From: JASHVB01 sp035523995
GTDB taxonomy: Bacteria; Pseudomonadota; Alphaproteobacteria; Acetobacterales; Acetobacteraceae
DNA length: 64,000 bases
Assembly (NCBI GenBank): GCA_035523995.1
Contig: DATKPQ010000045.1
Span: 1-64,000 of the forward strand
Direction: 5' to 3'
Under the pieces are notes generated by a model. That model was not told the DNA's origin, searched no databases, and saw nothing but the letters and a program-made list of their open reading frames with translations. This document shows, one piece after another, positions 24,057 to 32,353 of the stretch (position 1 is the stretch's first letter; each line of letters opens with the position of its first letter). The translations under genes were made by a program, and so were the position numbers.

Positions 24057-25598
24057 CTAACGCAGCGTCTGTTGCGATGGGCTCAGCCGCGCCGGCAGGC
24101 GCAGCACCAGCAGCAGTGTCACCACTGACATGCCGACGGCCAGCCAATACGCGTTGTGCAGCCCGGCCGAGATCAAATCGACCAGCCGCACCCGCATCGC
24201 TTCCGTCAGCGTGTCGCGCGAGTCCGGCTCCAGCAATCTGTTCACTAGCGTTACGGCTTGGGGCGCGCGATGCTGGATGGTCGTATTCAACACGGCGCCG
24301 AACGATGCCGCCCCCAAAGCCTGGCCAATGAATCGCAGGAACAAACAGGAGGACGTGGCTGCACCGCGCTTGCGCCATGGTACTGCGGCCTGGATGGAGA
24401 CGATGAACGCGGTGTTGCACAGCCCCATGCCGACACCCATCACCAACGATCCGGCACTGGCCCAGGGCACGCCTCGCTCCGGCGTCAACGCCACCAGGAT
24501 CAGGCTACCGGCCAACAGCGACAACGCCCCAAGCGTCGCCGCGAGCCGGTATGTGGTACGCACCATCAACCGTCCGCCGAAAATGCTGGCAATTGCCCAG
24601 GTTACCGACATGCATCCCAGCACCAGGCCCGCGGTTAGCGGACTGCGCCCCAGCGCGCCTTGCACATAGGTCGGCAGGAAGGCCGACACCCCCATCATCA
24701 CCGCGCCCGCGAGGCCTCCACCCAGGCTGCCGATGACGATCACACGGTCGCGCCACAATTCCAGCGGAAGCATCGGTTCGGGCGCGCGGGCTTCGTGCAG
24801 CATCAGCGCCGCCAGCCCCACAACGCCGATCGTCCCGGCGGTCCACACAATCGCCGCGGAGAGGAAGCTGCCCTGCACCAGCGCCAACATCAACGCGCCG
24901 ACCGACAGCATCATCAGCAGCGAGCCAGGGTAATCCACCTTGTGTGAGCGGCGCTCGACGTTCTCCTGCAGGAACAAGGAGATCATCAGGATGGCCGCGG
25001 CGCCGATCGGGATATTCACCCAGAACACCGTGCGCCAGCCGACATGCTCCACCAGGAACGCACCGAGCGACGGGCCGGTAACAGCCGCCACGCCGAACAC
25101 GGACGAGATCAGGCCTTGGACACGCGCGCGCTCGGCGGGCGTATAGATGTCGCCGCAGATCGTCATGGCGATCGGCTGCACGCCGCCCGCACCGAGGCCT
25201 TGCAAGGCACGGAACACGACCAGCCACACCATGCCGGGGGCAAAGCCCGACAGTGTGGAACCAATCAGGAAAAGCCCGGCGCCGAGATGGAAGACGGACT
25301 TGCGGCCATAGATGTCGGCGAGTCGGCCGTAGATCGGGATGCTGATGGCGGTGGTCAGCAGGTAGACCGCGAACACCCACGAGAACAATTTGAAACCGCC
25401 GAGATCGGCGATGATAGTGGGCATGGCGGTCGCAACGATGGTGCTTTCCACCGCGGCCATGAAGGTGGCCATGATACAGGCGGCCAGCACGAGCGATCGT
25501 CGCGCCGCGGCGTGCGGCATCGGGATGGCTTCGGCAGCGGCTTGGACGTTTCGTTGGCCTGCGGCAGCGTGCCGCGCGGCGTGTAGGTCGGCAGCCAT
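24057..25598 (-). CDS. DHA2-family (14-helix) MFS multidrug transporter
   Basis: A 513-residue EmrB/QacA-like proton antiporter. Motif D/C features include TFMAAVESTIVATAMPTI in helix 1 and GRLADIYGRKSVFHLGAG between helices 2 and 3. FRALQGLGAGGVQPIAM and TGPSLGAFLVEHVGWRTVFW follow. Fourteen hydrophobic segments can be counted. A short soluble N-terminus of about 35 residues precedes helix 1; the ATG at 25598 has AGGAAAG upstream, and ATG 25520 is an alternative. No adjacent regulator or membrane-fusion gene was found, so the substrate remains open. Confidence 0.87.
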   Translation of the reverse strand: MAADLHAARHAAAGQRNVQAAAEAIPMPHAAARRSLVLAACIMATFMAAVESTIVATAMPTIIADLGGFKLFSWVFAVYLLTTAISIPIYGRLADIYGRKSVFHLGAGLFLIGSTLSGFAPGMVWLVVFRALQGLGAGGVQPIAMTICGDIYTPAERARVQGLISSVFGVAAVTGPSLGAFLVEHVGWRTVFWVNIPIGAAAILMISLFLQENVERRSHKVDYPGSLLMMLSVGALMLALVQGSFLSAAIVWTAGTIGVVGLAALMLHEARAPEPMLPLELWRDRVIVIGSLGGGLAGAVMMGVSAFLPTYVQGALGRSPLTAGLVLGCMSVTWAIASIFGGRLMVRTTYRLAATLGALSLLAGSLILVALTPERGVPWASAGSLVMGVGMGLCNTAFIVSIQAAVPWRKRGAATSSCLFLRFIGQALGAASFGAVLNTTIQHRAPQAVTLVNRLLEPDSRDTLTEAMRVRLVDLISAGLHNAYWLAVGMSVVTLLLVLRLPARLSPSQQTLR

Positions 25599-25728
25599 AT
25601 TGCTTTCCTGTCACCCGCGCCCGCACAAGGCAACCGGCGCCGAACGCGACCCTGCTCTGCTGCTGGACTAATGGGCAACGTCTCACAACCATTGGGCAAG
25701 GCGGACACCGACCTTCCGCCTGTGCGGT

Positions 25729-26550
25729 TCACGTCTTCGTGGGGTAACGATCGGCCATGGCCACGCGGGCGACGGTCAGCACAATTCGCCACGCGGCCCG
25801 CAGGCTGCCGGACAAGGACCCGGCCACCTTTGAATTGCCGCCGGCGCGACAGCGATATGGTATTGGGACTTCCAGGATTCGCAGCCCGGCGCGCGCGGCT
25901 GTCATTTGCATCTCGATGTTCCAGCCATAGGTGGTTTCGCGCAGAGTCAGCTGTTGCAGCGCGTCTCGGCTTATGGCGCGGAAGGCGCACATGTCGGTGT
26001 AATGCACGCCGTAGAGCAATGATATGATGGCACCGGCGAGGCGGCCGGCCAGTACCTGGTGCCAGTTCATAGACCCTGGTTCGCGGTCGCCGCGCACGCG
26101 CGAGCCGATGACGAAATCATGGGTGCCTTCGGCGATAGGCGAGACAAGCAGGTGCGCCAGGTCGGCGCGATCGGCGCCGTCGCCGTCGAGGAATAGGATG
26201 ATGTCGCACGCCGGATCGGCGGAAGCCGCGGCGGCGGCGCAGGCGCGGCCGTAGCCGCGTTCCGTCAGCGAAACCACGCGGGCGCCGGCGGCGCGGGCGA
26301 TGTCGGGCGTGCCGTCACGGCTGGCGCTGTCAGCGACGATGATGTCGCGCACGATGTCACGGGGGAGGGAGGTCACTACGGCCGCTATGGTGGCTGCTTC
26401 GTTCAGGGTAGGGATGACCGCAGCGACCCTTAACCTCTCCCGCAGCAGCGGGAAAGGTCGAGGCGCGTGGCGCCGAAGGTGAGAGTGATCGGGTCGGTAC
26501 GCGGTGTTCCTCCTGCCCTCCCGATCACCCTCACCCTCGATGATCCGCAT
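25729..26550 (-). CDS. Family 2 glycosyltransferase with repeat-encoded N-terminus
   Basis: A GT2 enzyme: AAVIPTLNEAATIAAVV (nucleotide-binding start), IIVADSASRDGTPDIARAAG, ILFLDGDGADRADLAHLL (DxD) and VIGSRVRGDREPGSMNWH. It is related to polyprenyl-phosphate glycosyltransferases and lacks clear C-terminal membrane helices. No ATG, GTG or TTG lies just before the domain. The first usable start is ATG 26550, preceded by GGAAGGGG five bases upstream. It makes 35-40 N-terminal residues that are encoded by a palindromic repeat (26429-26541). It is the last gene of the molybdoenzyme/glycosyltransferase operon, starting 33 bp after the radical SAM gene. Confidence 0.8.
   Translation of the reverse strand: MRIIEGEGDREGRRNTAYRPDHSHLRRHAPRPFPLLRERLRVAAVIPTLNEAATIAAVVTSLPRDIVRDIIVADSASRDGTPDIARAAGARVVSLTERGYGRACAAAAASADPACDIILFLDGDGADRADLAHLLVSPIAEGTHDFVIGSRVRGDREPGSMNWHQVLAGRLAGAIISLLYGVHYTDMCAFRAISRDALQQLTLRETTYGWNIEMQMTAARAGLRILEVPIPYRCRAGGNSKVAGSLSGSLRAAWRIVLTVARVAMADRYPTKT
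26429..26541. repeat. Palindromic repeat overlapping the start of the glycosyltransferase
   Basis: Sequence of the type cctctcccgcagcagcggga, then gaaggtgagagtgatcggg, pairing with cccgatcaccctcaccctcg. It is a third palindromic family in the window. Unlike the others it is inside an open reading frame: read on the minus strand it encodes the first 35 or so residues of the downstream glycosyltransferase. Confidence 0.7.
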
Positions 26551-26582
26551 CTCGACCCCTTCCACTGCGGCGGGAGATGTTT

Positions 26583-27632
26583 TCACAGGCTCCATCTCAA
26601 CCCGCAGTTCTCGCACGGCTTCATCGGCGTATCGCTGAGGAGCGTGCGGCGCAGATGCTGATAGGCCGGCCCGTTCCAGATCTCGCGCAACGTCTGCTGC
26701 GTCGCATCGCCCAGCGTGTAGCTTTCGTAGCCACGCGCCGAGAATGGCGCGATGCAGCACGGCAATGCGCGTCCATGTGCGGTAAAATACATCAGCGACC
26801 ATGGCCGGCGGCAAGTGGACCACGGCTGCGCGGGAGTCTGTTGTCGCAAACTAAGGCCCGGTTCGGTGGCGCCTGATGCATCCAGCGACACGCCAAGAGC
26901 CTTCGCCACAGCGGCTGCCTCGGCAATCGCCCCGCTCTCGCGTAACCGCACTTGCTCGAATAAGGACGATTCAGCACGCGCCAGTCCGTACCCGGCGTCG
27001 TCGAAAACCAGACGTTGCAGGTACACTTCCTTCACGCCCATCGTGTCGGCTAGGCGAACGAAGGCGGCCAACTGCTCGATCGTTTCCTGCAACCCGGTCA
27101 GCCACAGCGACACGCGGGGTGCCGTCAGGCCCGATTCGCGTTGCAGCGCGGTAAACGATCGCACGTTGCGCACGATACGATCGAAGAAATTTTTACCCCG
27201 TACGGCCAGGAAGCTCTCCGCATCCGCAGCATCCAACGATACGCGGAGTTCGTCCAGGCCGGTCCCCATCATCTCGCGGTGCTTCTTCGGCGCCAGCAGC
27301 GTGCCATTGGTGTTGAATAATACATAGACGCCGCGGTCTTTCAGGTAGCGGATCATGCGCGGCAGTGCCTTCACCAGCATCGGCTCGCCGACGCCGTGCA
27401 GTACCACGCGGGCGATATCTGGCACCTGGTCGACGATGCGCCTGAACAAGTCCCAGCTCATGTCGGCCGGCGGTTCGAGTTCTTCGAAGGTGCGCGGGCA
27501 GGTTTCGCAGAGCAGATTGCAGCGGTTGGTGACCTCCAAATAGAGGCATACCGGCATAGCAGCTGCAATTTGATCCTGGCGCTCGACCGCCTCGAAATAG
27601 CGGCGCGGGTCTTTCAGTGCAGTGGCGGTCAT
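26583..27632 (-). CDS. Radical SAM protein with SPASM-like C-terminus
   Basis: A 349-residue radical SAM enzyme. The cluster motif is C38-x3-C42-x2-C45 (TNRCNLLCETCPRTFEEL). It is followed by VVLHGVGEPML (the GGE-like SAM-binding element) and LFNTNGTLL. The C-terminal half has further Cys residues (WSTCRRPW, RALPCCIAPFS, CENCGLRW), consistent with an auxiliary-cluster SPASM/twitch domain. The reaction is unknown; family members modify peptides, sugars or cofactors. The start overlaps the stop of the membrane mannosyltransferase-like gene (ATGA), so it belongs to the operon. Confidence 0.85.
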   Translation of the reverse strand: MTATALKDPRRYFEAVERQDQIAAAMPVCLYLEVTNRCNLLCETCPRTFEELEPPADMSWDLFRRIVDQVPDIARVVLHGVGEPMLVKALPRMIRYLKDRGVYVLFNTNGTLLAPKKHREMMGTGLDELRVSLDAADAESFLAVRGKNFFDRIVRNVRSFTALQRESGLTAPRVSLWLTGLQETIEQLAAFVRLADTMGVKEVYLQRLVFDDAGYGLARAESSLFEQVRLRESGAIAEAAAVAKALGVSLDASGATEPGLSLRQQTPAQPWSTCRRPWSLMYFTAHGRALPCCIAPFSARGYESYTLGDATQQTLREIWNGPAYQHLRRTLLSDTPMKPCENCGLRWSL

Positions 27633-29059
27633 CGGAGGCTCCTTCGACGGGCGCGGCGATAGTCAAGTACGGCAAGTAGGGTGGCTGGTACATAGATCAG
27701 GGCGGCAAGCGACAGGTAATCGACCGGATCGTGCGACAGCAGCGGGGCAGCGATCAGCAGCCAGTTCAAGCTGGCGAGAGGCGCGAGGCAAGTGAGCGGG
27801 GCAAGCCAAGAAAAATACCACGGGTAATGCGGCGAAATGGCAACCAGCAATACCGCGCCGAGGATCGCCCCCTGCCCCGCCTGCATGATTATGAGTCTGC
27901 CAGGGTCGGTTGGCATGGGCGAGGCAAAAACGAACCGCATCGACAACGCCGCCAGCAGGACCAGAACGGCAGCAGCGTAAGCGGCAGCAGCCCAGGAAGG
28001 CAGGGGCACGATGCGGTCGATCACTTCCAACAGGAAAATGCCGCCGCCGTGCACGAGGTGCTCTTCGTGAACATAGCCGACTAGGAACCCGAGTACCCTC
28101 GTCCCGACGCCGAGATACGGGGCATAGAACGCTATGATTGCCAGCACGAAGGCCACCAGCATTCGCCAGTTCCACGGACGCCAGAATGCCGGCACTATCA
28201 CGCCCGGAAGGAATTTTGTTAGTGTTGCGGCAGCCAGCACGATACCGGTCCGTGCCGCACCGCCATACGCCGTGCTCAGCAGCGCCAGTGCCAGCAGGCC
28301 CGATGCCATCGCATCGATATGGCCGTTGCCGGCGAATTCCCAGATCGGCAGCGGCAGCCAGGCGTAGATCAGTACCTGTGCGCGGTCTCGACCTGCCAAC
28401 GTCAGCAGACGCAGCAGTGCGACGATGGCCAGCAGATCGAACGCGGCCATCAGCGCTTTCATCCCATACACGCCGGGTGCAACGCGGCCTGCCAGTGCGA
28501 AAAGTGCTTCGGCCGCTGGGGGATAGATCGTATGGGCGTAGTCGGCGCGGTTGATGTTGGGAAACACGGCCTGGTCGCGCAGGAACGCAAGCTGAGGTGC
28601 ATCGGGAAGGTAGCGGTAGGGATTGATGCCCGCGCTCTGCACGCGGCCATCCCATACATAGCGGTAGATGTCGGTGGACAGCAGCGGTGGCGCGGCGAAG
28701 GTCATGACACGCATCGCGGCGGCGGTGCCGAGCACGAGCCAGAGCGTGCGGGGCGGAAATGCGGTGCGCCGAACCAGCGCAACGGCGGCAAGCCACACCA
28801 GCCCGGCCAGGCACTGCGTTGCGGTGAAAAGCTGCGAGCGAGGGATGCGGGCCAGTGGGAGCCCGCGCCACATCAATACGAACAGGCCGAGCGCGACCAG
28901 CAGAACGAGTGCGACGCCCAGCCCTGAGAGAAGTGCCGTTGGCGAAAGCCGGCGCGGATTGAAGAGCTTGAAGAGATTCCCGCTCCCCTTGTGGGAGAGG
29001 GTTGGGGGGAGGGGTTGGCGCGTGTCGCACCGGCCCCTCCCCCTATCCCCCTCCCGCAA
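27629..29059 (-). CDS. Polytopic membrane glycosyltransferase-like protein (GT87/DUF2029 type)
   Basis: About 476 residues with roughly 11-12 hydrophobic segments. It has the GT-C-like loop signature LLSTDIYRYVWDGRVQSAGINPYRYLPD after the third helix, a pattern seen in GT87/mannosyltransferase-like proteins using polyprenyl-linked sugars. Further on, WLPLPIWEFAGNGHIDAMA and VAISPHYPWYFSWLAPLT match the family. The only start upstream of helix 1 is a TTG at 29059 inside a palindromic repeat, so residues 1-30 (QPLPPTLSHKGSGN) are repeat-encoded and the true start is uncertain. The stop overlaps the radical SAM start. It should act on the periplasmic face of the inner membrane. Confidence 0.75.
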   Translation of the reverse strand: MREGDRGRGRCDTRQPLPPTLSHKGSGNLFKLFNPRRLSPTALLSGLGVALVLLVALGLFVLMWRGLPLARIPRSQLFTATQCLAGLVWLAAVALVRRTAFPPRTLWLVLGTAAAMRVMTFAAPPLLSTDIYRYVWDGRVQSAGINPYRYLPDAPQLAFLRDQAVFPNINRADYAHTIYPPAAEALFALAGRVAPGVYGMKALMAAFDLLAIVALLRLLTLAGRDRAQVLIYAWLPLPIWEFAGNGHIDAMASGLLALALLSTAYGGAARTGIVLAAATLTKFLPGVIVPAFWRPWNWRMLVAFVLAIIAFYAPYLGVGTRVLGFLVGYVHEEHLVHGGGIFLLEVIDRIVPLPSWAAAAYAAAVLVLLAALSMRFVFASPMPTDPGRLIIMQAGQGAILGAVLLVAISPHYPWYFSWLAPLTCLAPLASLNWLLIAAPLLSHDPVDYLSLAALIYVPATLLAVLDYRRARRRSLR

Positions 29060-29072
29060 GGGGAGGGGGAAT
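28976..29072. repeat. Palindromic repeat at the junction of two operon genes
   Basis: tcccgctccccttgtgggagag at one end faces cccctcccgcaaggggaggggga at the other. The element encodes both the last residues of the DUF2064 glycosyltransferase (MIPPPLAGGG) and the first ~30 of the next protein. It is a family related to REP-like elements and differs from the tcattgcgag repeat. Confidence 0.75.
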
Positions 29073-29834
29073 CATTTGCATCCTTTGCGCCGAGCCCCCA
29101 GCAAGCGCGTACACGTTTTCCTCCACCCACCGCCGTGTCGCATGCGCTGCATAGGGCGTGGGACCCGCGTCCTCCGGGGCGGACAGATCCCTCGTGAGCC
29201 GTGCCAAAGATGCCACATCATCGATATCAAACCACATCGGCAGTGCAACCACGTCCAACCCCGCCGTCACCGCGCGCGCCACCGTCTGCGTGGCCACTTG
29301 ATCCGTGCTCCAGGCAATGTCTTTGAACAATGCTGCATGCGGCGCTTTCAGCCCGATCAGGTAATAGCCGCCATCCTCCGAAACGCCCAGCACCATGCGC
29401 TCTCCGGGCCGCGACAGCGCCTCCGCAGCATGTTGCAAAAAAGTTGTTGGGAGGGTCGGACTGTCGGAATTCACCAGACACACCGCGCCGTATCCCTGCC
29501 CCAGCAGCGATACCACTGCATGGAACAGAGACCGGCCGAAGCCATCGACGCCCGCCGGAGCGGGGATGCTGCCGTCGGCCAATACCAGCTCCGTGCCGGC
29601 CGCCAAGATGCCATTGAATAACGTTTCGGTTCCCGCGGGAGCGTATGCCACATAAGCGGTCAGAGGCATCGTGCGGCCTGCCTCGCGGATATTCTCGGTT
29701 ATATCGCGCAGGAAACAGGCGGACAGCGACGCCGCCTCGTGAGGCGTGAGCGGCGGCACCAGGCGCGTCTTGGCATGATTGGGTCGCGGCGCCTTTGCCA
29801 TGACCGCCATGGCGCAGATGTCGATATTGCTCAT
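29043..29834 (-). CDS. TIGR04282/DUF2064-family glycosyltransferase-like protein
   Basis: A 263-residue nucleotidyl/glycosyltransferase-like protein. The N-terminus AVMAKAPRPNHAKTRLVPPL is diagnostic of the DUF2064 family, named for arsenosugar biosynthesis by annotation (TIGR04282). VCLVNSDSPTLPTTFL and VLGVSEDGGYYLIGL follow. No arsM or arsS gene is present here, so arsenic chemistry is not supported by context. The last ten residues derive from a palindromic repeat. The start overlaps the molybdoenzyme stop (ATGA), coupling the sugar genes to the redox genes. Confidence 0.85.
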   Translation of the reverse strand: MSNIDICAMAVMAKAPRPNHAKTRLVPPLTPHEAASLSACFLRDITENIREAGRTMPLTAYVAYAPAGTETLFNGILAAGTELVLADGSIPAPAGVDGFGRSLFHAVVSLLGQGYGAVCLVNSDSPTLPTTFLQHAAEALSRPGERMVLGVSEDGGYYLIGLKAPHAALFKDIAWSTDQVATQTVARAVTAGLDVVALPMWFDIDDVASLARLTRDLSAPEDAGPTPYAAHATRRWVEENVYALAGGSAQRMQMIPPPLAGGG

Positions 29835-30535
29835 ATGCCGCTGAACCAGTTGTAGCCGCGATCAGTCCAGAAGCCGCGCGGTCGGATGTTGGTGACGTAA
29901 ATCGTCGTGACAAACTTGGGATTCTTGAATCCCAGCTTGGTCGGCACACGGATCTTGAACGGGTAGCCGTACTTGCGGGGCAACAGTTCATCCGAGAGAT
30001 AGAACGCCATGATCGTCTGCGGATGCAGTGCGGTGGGCATGTCCATGCCTTCGTAATAGCCGTCGGCGCACTCGAACCCCACGTACTTTGCCGTGGTATC
30101 AGCGCCAACGCGCTCGAGAAAAGTTTTCAGCGGCGCGCCGGTCCATTTGCCGATCATGCTCCAGCCTTCGACGCAGACATGACGCGTGACCTGGCTGACC
30201 TGCGGCAGCGCGTAGAGTTGCTCCACGGTCCAGGGCCGTTTGTCCGCGATCAGGCCGGACAGCATTAGCCGGTAGTCATCGGGTTTCAGGTCAGGTGCTC
30301 GGTCGGGACCGTACCAGGCGTTGTAACGGAAATCCTGCACCGCCATGGCGTCGGGAAACGTTGGTGCCAGCCGGCTGTCGGAAAACAGCGCCGCCTGCAC
30401 GCGGTCGTTCCAGCGGGAGAAACCCGCCAACACACGCTGCACCACGTTCGAATCGCTGAGATCGCAGCCGGTGAGCAACGTGAGCGAACTAAGAGATGTC
30501 CCGCCGCGCAGAAGGTGCCTTCGTTCCAGCGTCAT
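29831..30535 (-). CDS. MsrP/sulfite-oxidase-like periplasmic molybdoenzyme
   Basis: A 234-residue molybdopterin oxidoreductase of the sulfite oxidase fold, shorter than E. coli MsrP. C121 in TRHVCVEGWSMIGKW is the expected molybdenum ligand. PYKY-like KYGYPFKIRVPTKLG and FVTTIYVTNI follow. The start LERRHLLRGG is a Tat signal, and LLTGC at residues 20-24 is a lipobox, so an exported, lipid-anchored enzyme is likely. The electron partner is the cytochrome b encoded immediately upstream (ATGA overlap). The substrate is unknown: methionine sulfoxide reduction is possible, but the link to glycosyltransferases is unusual. Confidence 0.84.
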   Translation of the reverse strand: MTLERRHLLRGGTSLSSLTLLTGCDLSDSNVVQRVLAGFSRWNDRVQAALFSDSRLAPTFPDAMAVQDFRYNAWYGPDRAPDLKPDDYRLMLSGLIADKRPWTVEQLYALPQVSQVTRHVCVEGWSMIGKWTGAPLKTFLERVGADTTAKYVGFECADGYYEGMDMPTALHPQTIMAFYLSDELLPRKYGYPFKIRVPTKLGFKNPKFVTTIYVTNIRPRGFWTDRGYNWFSGI

Positions 30536-31212
30536 GACACTTGCTCTGGCTGGGGTTGCGGCATCGGTTCCTCTGCGCGGCCGATCACCATGGCGATGAA
30601 GGTGCGCGGGACCAGGAGCACCAGCGTCACATGCACAACCAGGAACGCGACAATCAGCGACATGCCAATGAAATGCACCACCCGCGCCCCTTGAAAGCCG
30701 AAGAACAACAGTTCCAGCGGATAGGTCTGCACCGGCTTCCAGATGGCGATGCCGGAGAGCAGCATCAGCGCGACCAGTCCCAGCACGCCCCAATAAAAGA
30801 CGCGCTGTACGTCATTATATTCTCCCAGCCTATGTTCCAGCCGAAACCGTGCTGCAGCGATAAAGTCGCGCAGGAAGGATTTGGGGCCGACGGGCAGGAA
30901 GTCTCGCCGGAAATGCCCGGATATCAGGCCCCAGCCAACGAACACGAGATATCCGAGCAAAAGCAGCCACATTGCGGCGAAATGCCAGGCGATGGCGGTG
31001 GCAACACCCGGATCGTTATGTACGGCCAGAGCGGTTTCGACGTCGCCGCCCAGCGTCGCCCATACCGGGAACCTGAAACCGAACATCGGGCTGGCATCGT
31101 AGATGCGCCAGCCGCTGCCGATCATGATCAGGATCGATAGCGCCATCAGCCAATGCGCGATGCGTACCGTTAGCACATGCGTCTGCACATGCGGTGCGGC
31201 GGGTGGCCTCAC
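30532..31212 (-). CDS. Cytochrome b561/b-type membrane subunit
   Basis: A 226-residue di-haem cytochrome b of the Ni-hydrogenase/thiosulfate-reductase b-subunit type. There are four membrane helices: RIAHWLMALSILIMIGSGW (first His ligand), WHFAAMWLLLLGYLVFVGW, a third around VLGLVALMLLSGIAIW and a fourth VVHFIGMSLIVAFLVVHVTL. His residues in helices 1, 2 and 4 can ligate haem. It should move electrons from quinol to the periplasmic molybdoenzyme, the job of MsrQ in the classical system, though it is not an MsrQ homologue by pattern. GTG start overlapping the binding-protein stop. Confidence 0.83.
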   Translation of the reverse strand: MRPPAAPHVQTHVLTVRIAHWLMALSILIMIGSGWRIYDASPMFGFRFPVWATLGGDVETALAVHNDPGVATAIAWHFAAMWLLLLGYLVFVGWGLISGHFRRDFLPVGPKSFLRDFIAAARFRLEHRLGEYNDVQRVFYWGVLGLVALMLLSGIAIWKPVQTYPLELLFFGFQGARVVHFIGMSLIVAFLVVHVTLVLLVPRTFIAMVIGRAEEPMPQPQPEQVS

Positions 31213-31982
31213 GATACTGCCTCCAGTCCGCTTTTGGCGAGCACAGCGGTGGCCTGCGGCGAGAGCAGGAACGCGACGAATCGGGCGGGATCGGGGCGTC
31301 GCGCCAGTTTGGTGACGGCCGCAGAATAAGCAATCGGTGCATGAATGTCCTGCGGTACCGTACTGATGACCTGCAAATCAGAATGCGCGCAGATGTCAGT
31401 CATGTGCAACAGGCCCGCCTGTGCAATACCGCTCAAAATCAGCGCGGCGACGGTGTTGGTGTCGATCGCTCCGAACCTTGCGCTGTGCTCCAGCCCTAGC
31501 CGCGCGAGGATCGCCGGGCCGTCCATGTCGGATCCCGGCGTGGGATCGCTGGCGGCCGTGGGCACGCGCAGTACCGGTGCGGCGCCACGCTTCACAGCAA
31601 CGACGAGCGGATTGCGCCAAGTCCCGCGCGGCGCGTCCGGCGCGACGACGTTCGCCTTCACGCAAGCGGCGAGCGTCGCCGGCTGCGTCATCACTATGTC
31701 ATTCTGCACCTGCCGCTGAAGCTGCGGCACGATCAAGCCGGGCGGCGTGGGGAACACGTTCACCATCACGCCAGTGACGTTGGCGTAGACTCGTGCCGCT
31801 GCCCGCAATGCCGGCCCCAAAGTAGTGTCGCATGAGAGCGCCAGGTCCGTGGTGGCCGCGGCCGCGCGTGCCGTGGCGCCGAGGATCGCGGCGACGGGCA
31901 ACACCTGGAGCAAGCGCCGACGCTTTGGGGCGGTAACGTCCGGCGGACGTGCGTTATCGTGTCGCGTTTGGTCTGGCGGCAT
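31209..31982 (-). CDS. ModA-like periplasmic substrate-binding protein
   Basis: A 257-residue exported protein. It begins with a basic signal peptide (KRRRLLQVLPVAAILGATARA, with AAA cleavage region). The mature part resembles ModA/SBP_bac_11 proteins: ALRAAARVYANVTGVMVNVF, NDIVMTQPATLAACVKANVV, NPLVVAVKRGAAPVL and ARFVAFLLSPQATAVLAKSG. No modB or modC permease genes are adjacent, so it may not serve a transporter; as first gene of the operon it might deliver a ligand to the molybdoenzyme (inference). The start is well supported as the only ATG before the signal peptide. Confidence 0.8.
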   Translation of the reverse strand: MPPDQTRHDNARPPDVTAPKRRRLLQVLPVAAILGATARAAAATTDLALSCDTTLGPALRAAARVYANVTGVMVNVFPTPPGLIVPQLQRQVQNDIVMTQPATLAACVKANVVAPDAPRGTWRNPLVVAVKRGAAPVLRVPTAASDPTPGSDMDGPAILARLGLEHSARFGAIDTNTVAALILSGIAQAGLLHMTDICAHSDLQVISTVPQDIHAPIAYSAAVTKLARRPDPARFVAFLLSPQATAVLAKSGLEAVS

Positions 31983-32353
31983 GACTGGTTCCCATGTGGG
32001 CCAGTCCTGAAGCCGGCACCACCTATGAGATGGTCTAGGGAAGCAGGCAGACGTTACATGCGGGGCATCACAAAAATACAGGGGCGGGACGGAGCGCGGT
32101 CTGCTCTAAGGCCCGATGAACCGCGGCTTCCGCCGCTCGCGCCAAGCTTGGCGTCTTTCCACCTTGTCATCCGTCAATTACAGCGGGGCGATCGCGCCCT
32201 CGAAATCCTTGGCCAGCCGGCGAGTCAAAATCGAGTTTTACGACGCATCCGAATTATTCACATGCGAGGAACTCGATAGTCGGGTTTGCAAGAAACGTGG
32301 GCTAGTGTCTCCGCCATGATAGGCGGGTTGCCTGAACGGGTGGGGCACTCCAA
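31983..32353. other. Intergenic region upstream of the molybdoenzyme operon
   Basis: About 370 bp between the operon's first gene and the end of the M20 peptidase gene, both read leftwards. The operon's promoter must lie here. The part around 32215-32270 is AT-richer (cgagttttacgacgcatccgaattattcac). No convincing promoter, riboswitch or gene was identified. Confidence 0.5.

Noticed and set aside
29043..29834. Arsenosugar biosynthesis locus
   Set aside because: The name comes from the DUF2064/TIGR04282 family only; no arsenite methyltransferase or ArsS-like radical SAM gene accompanies it.
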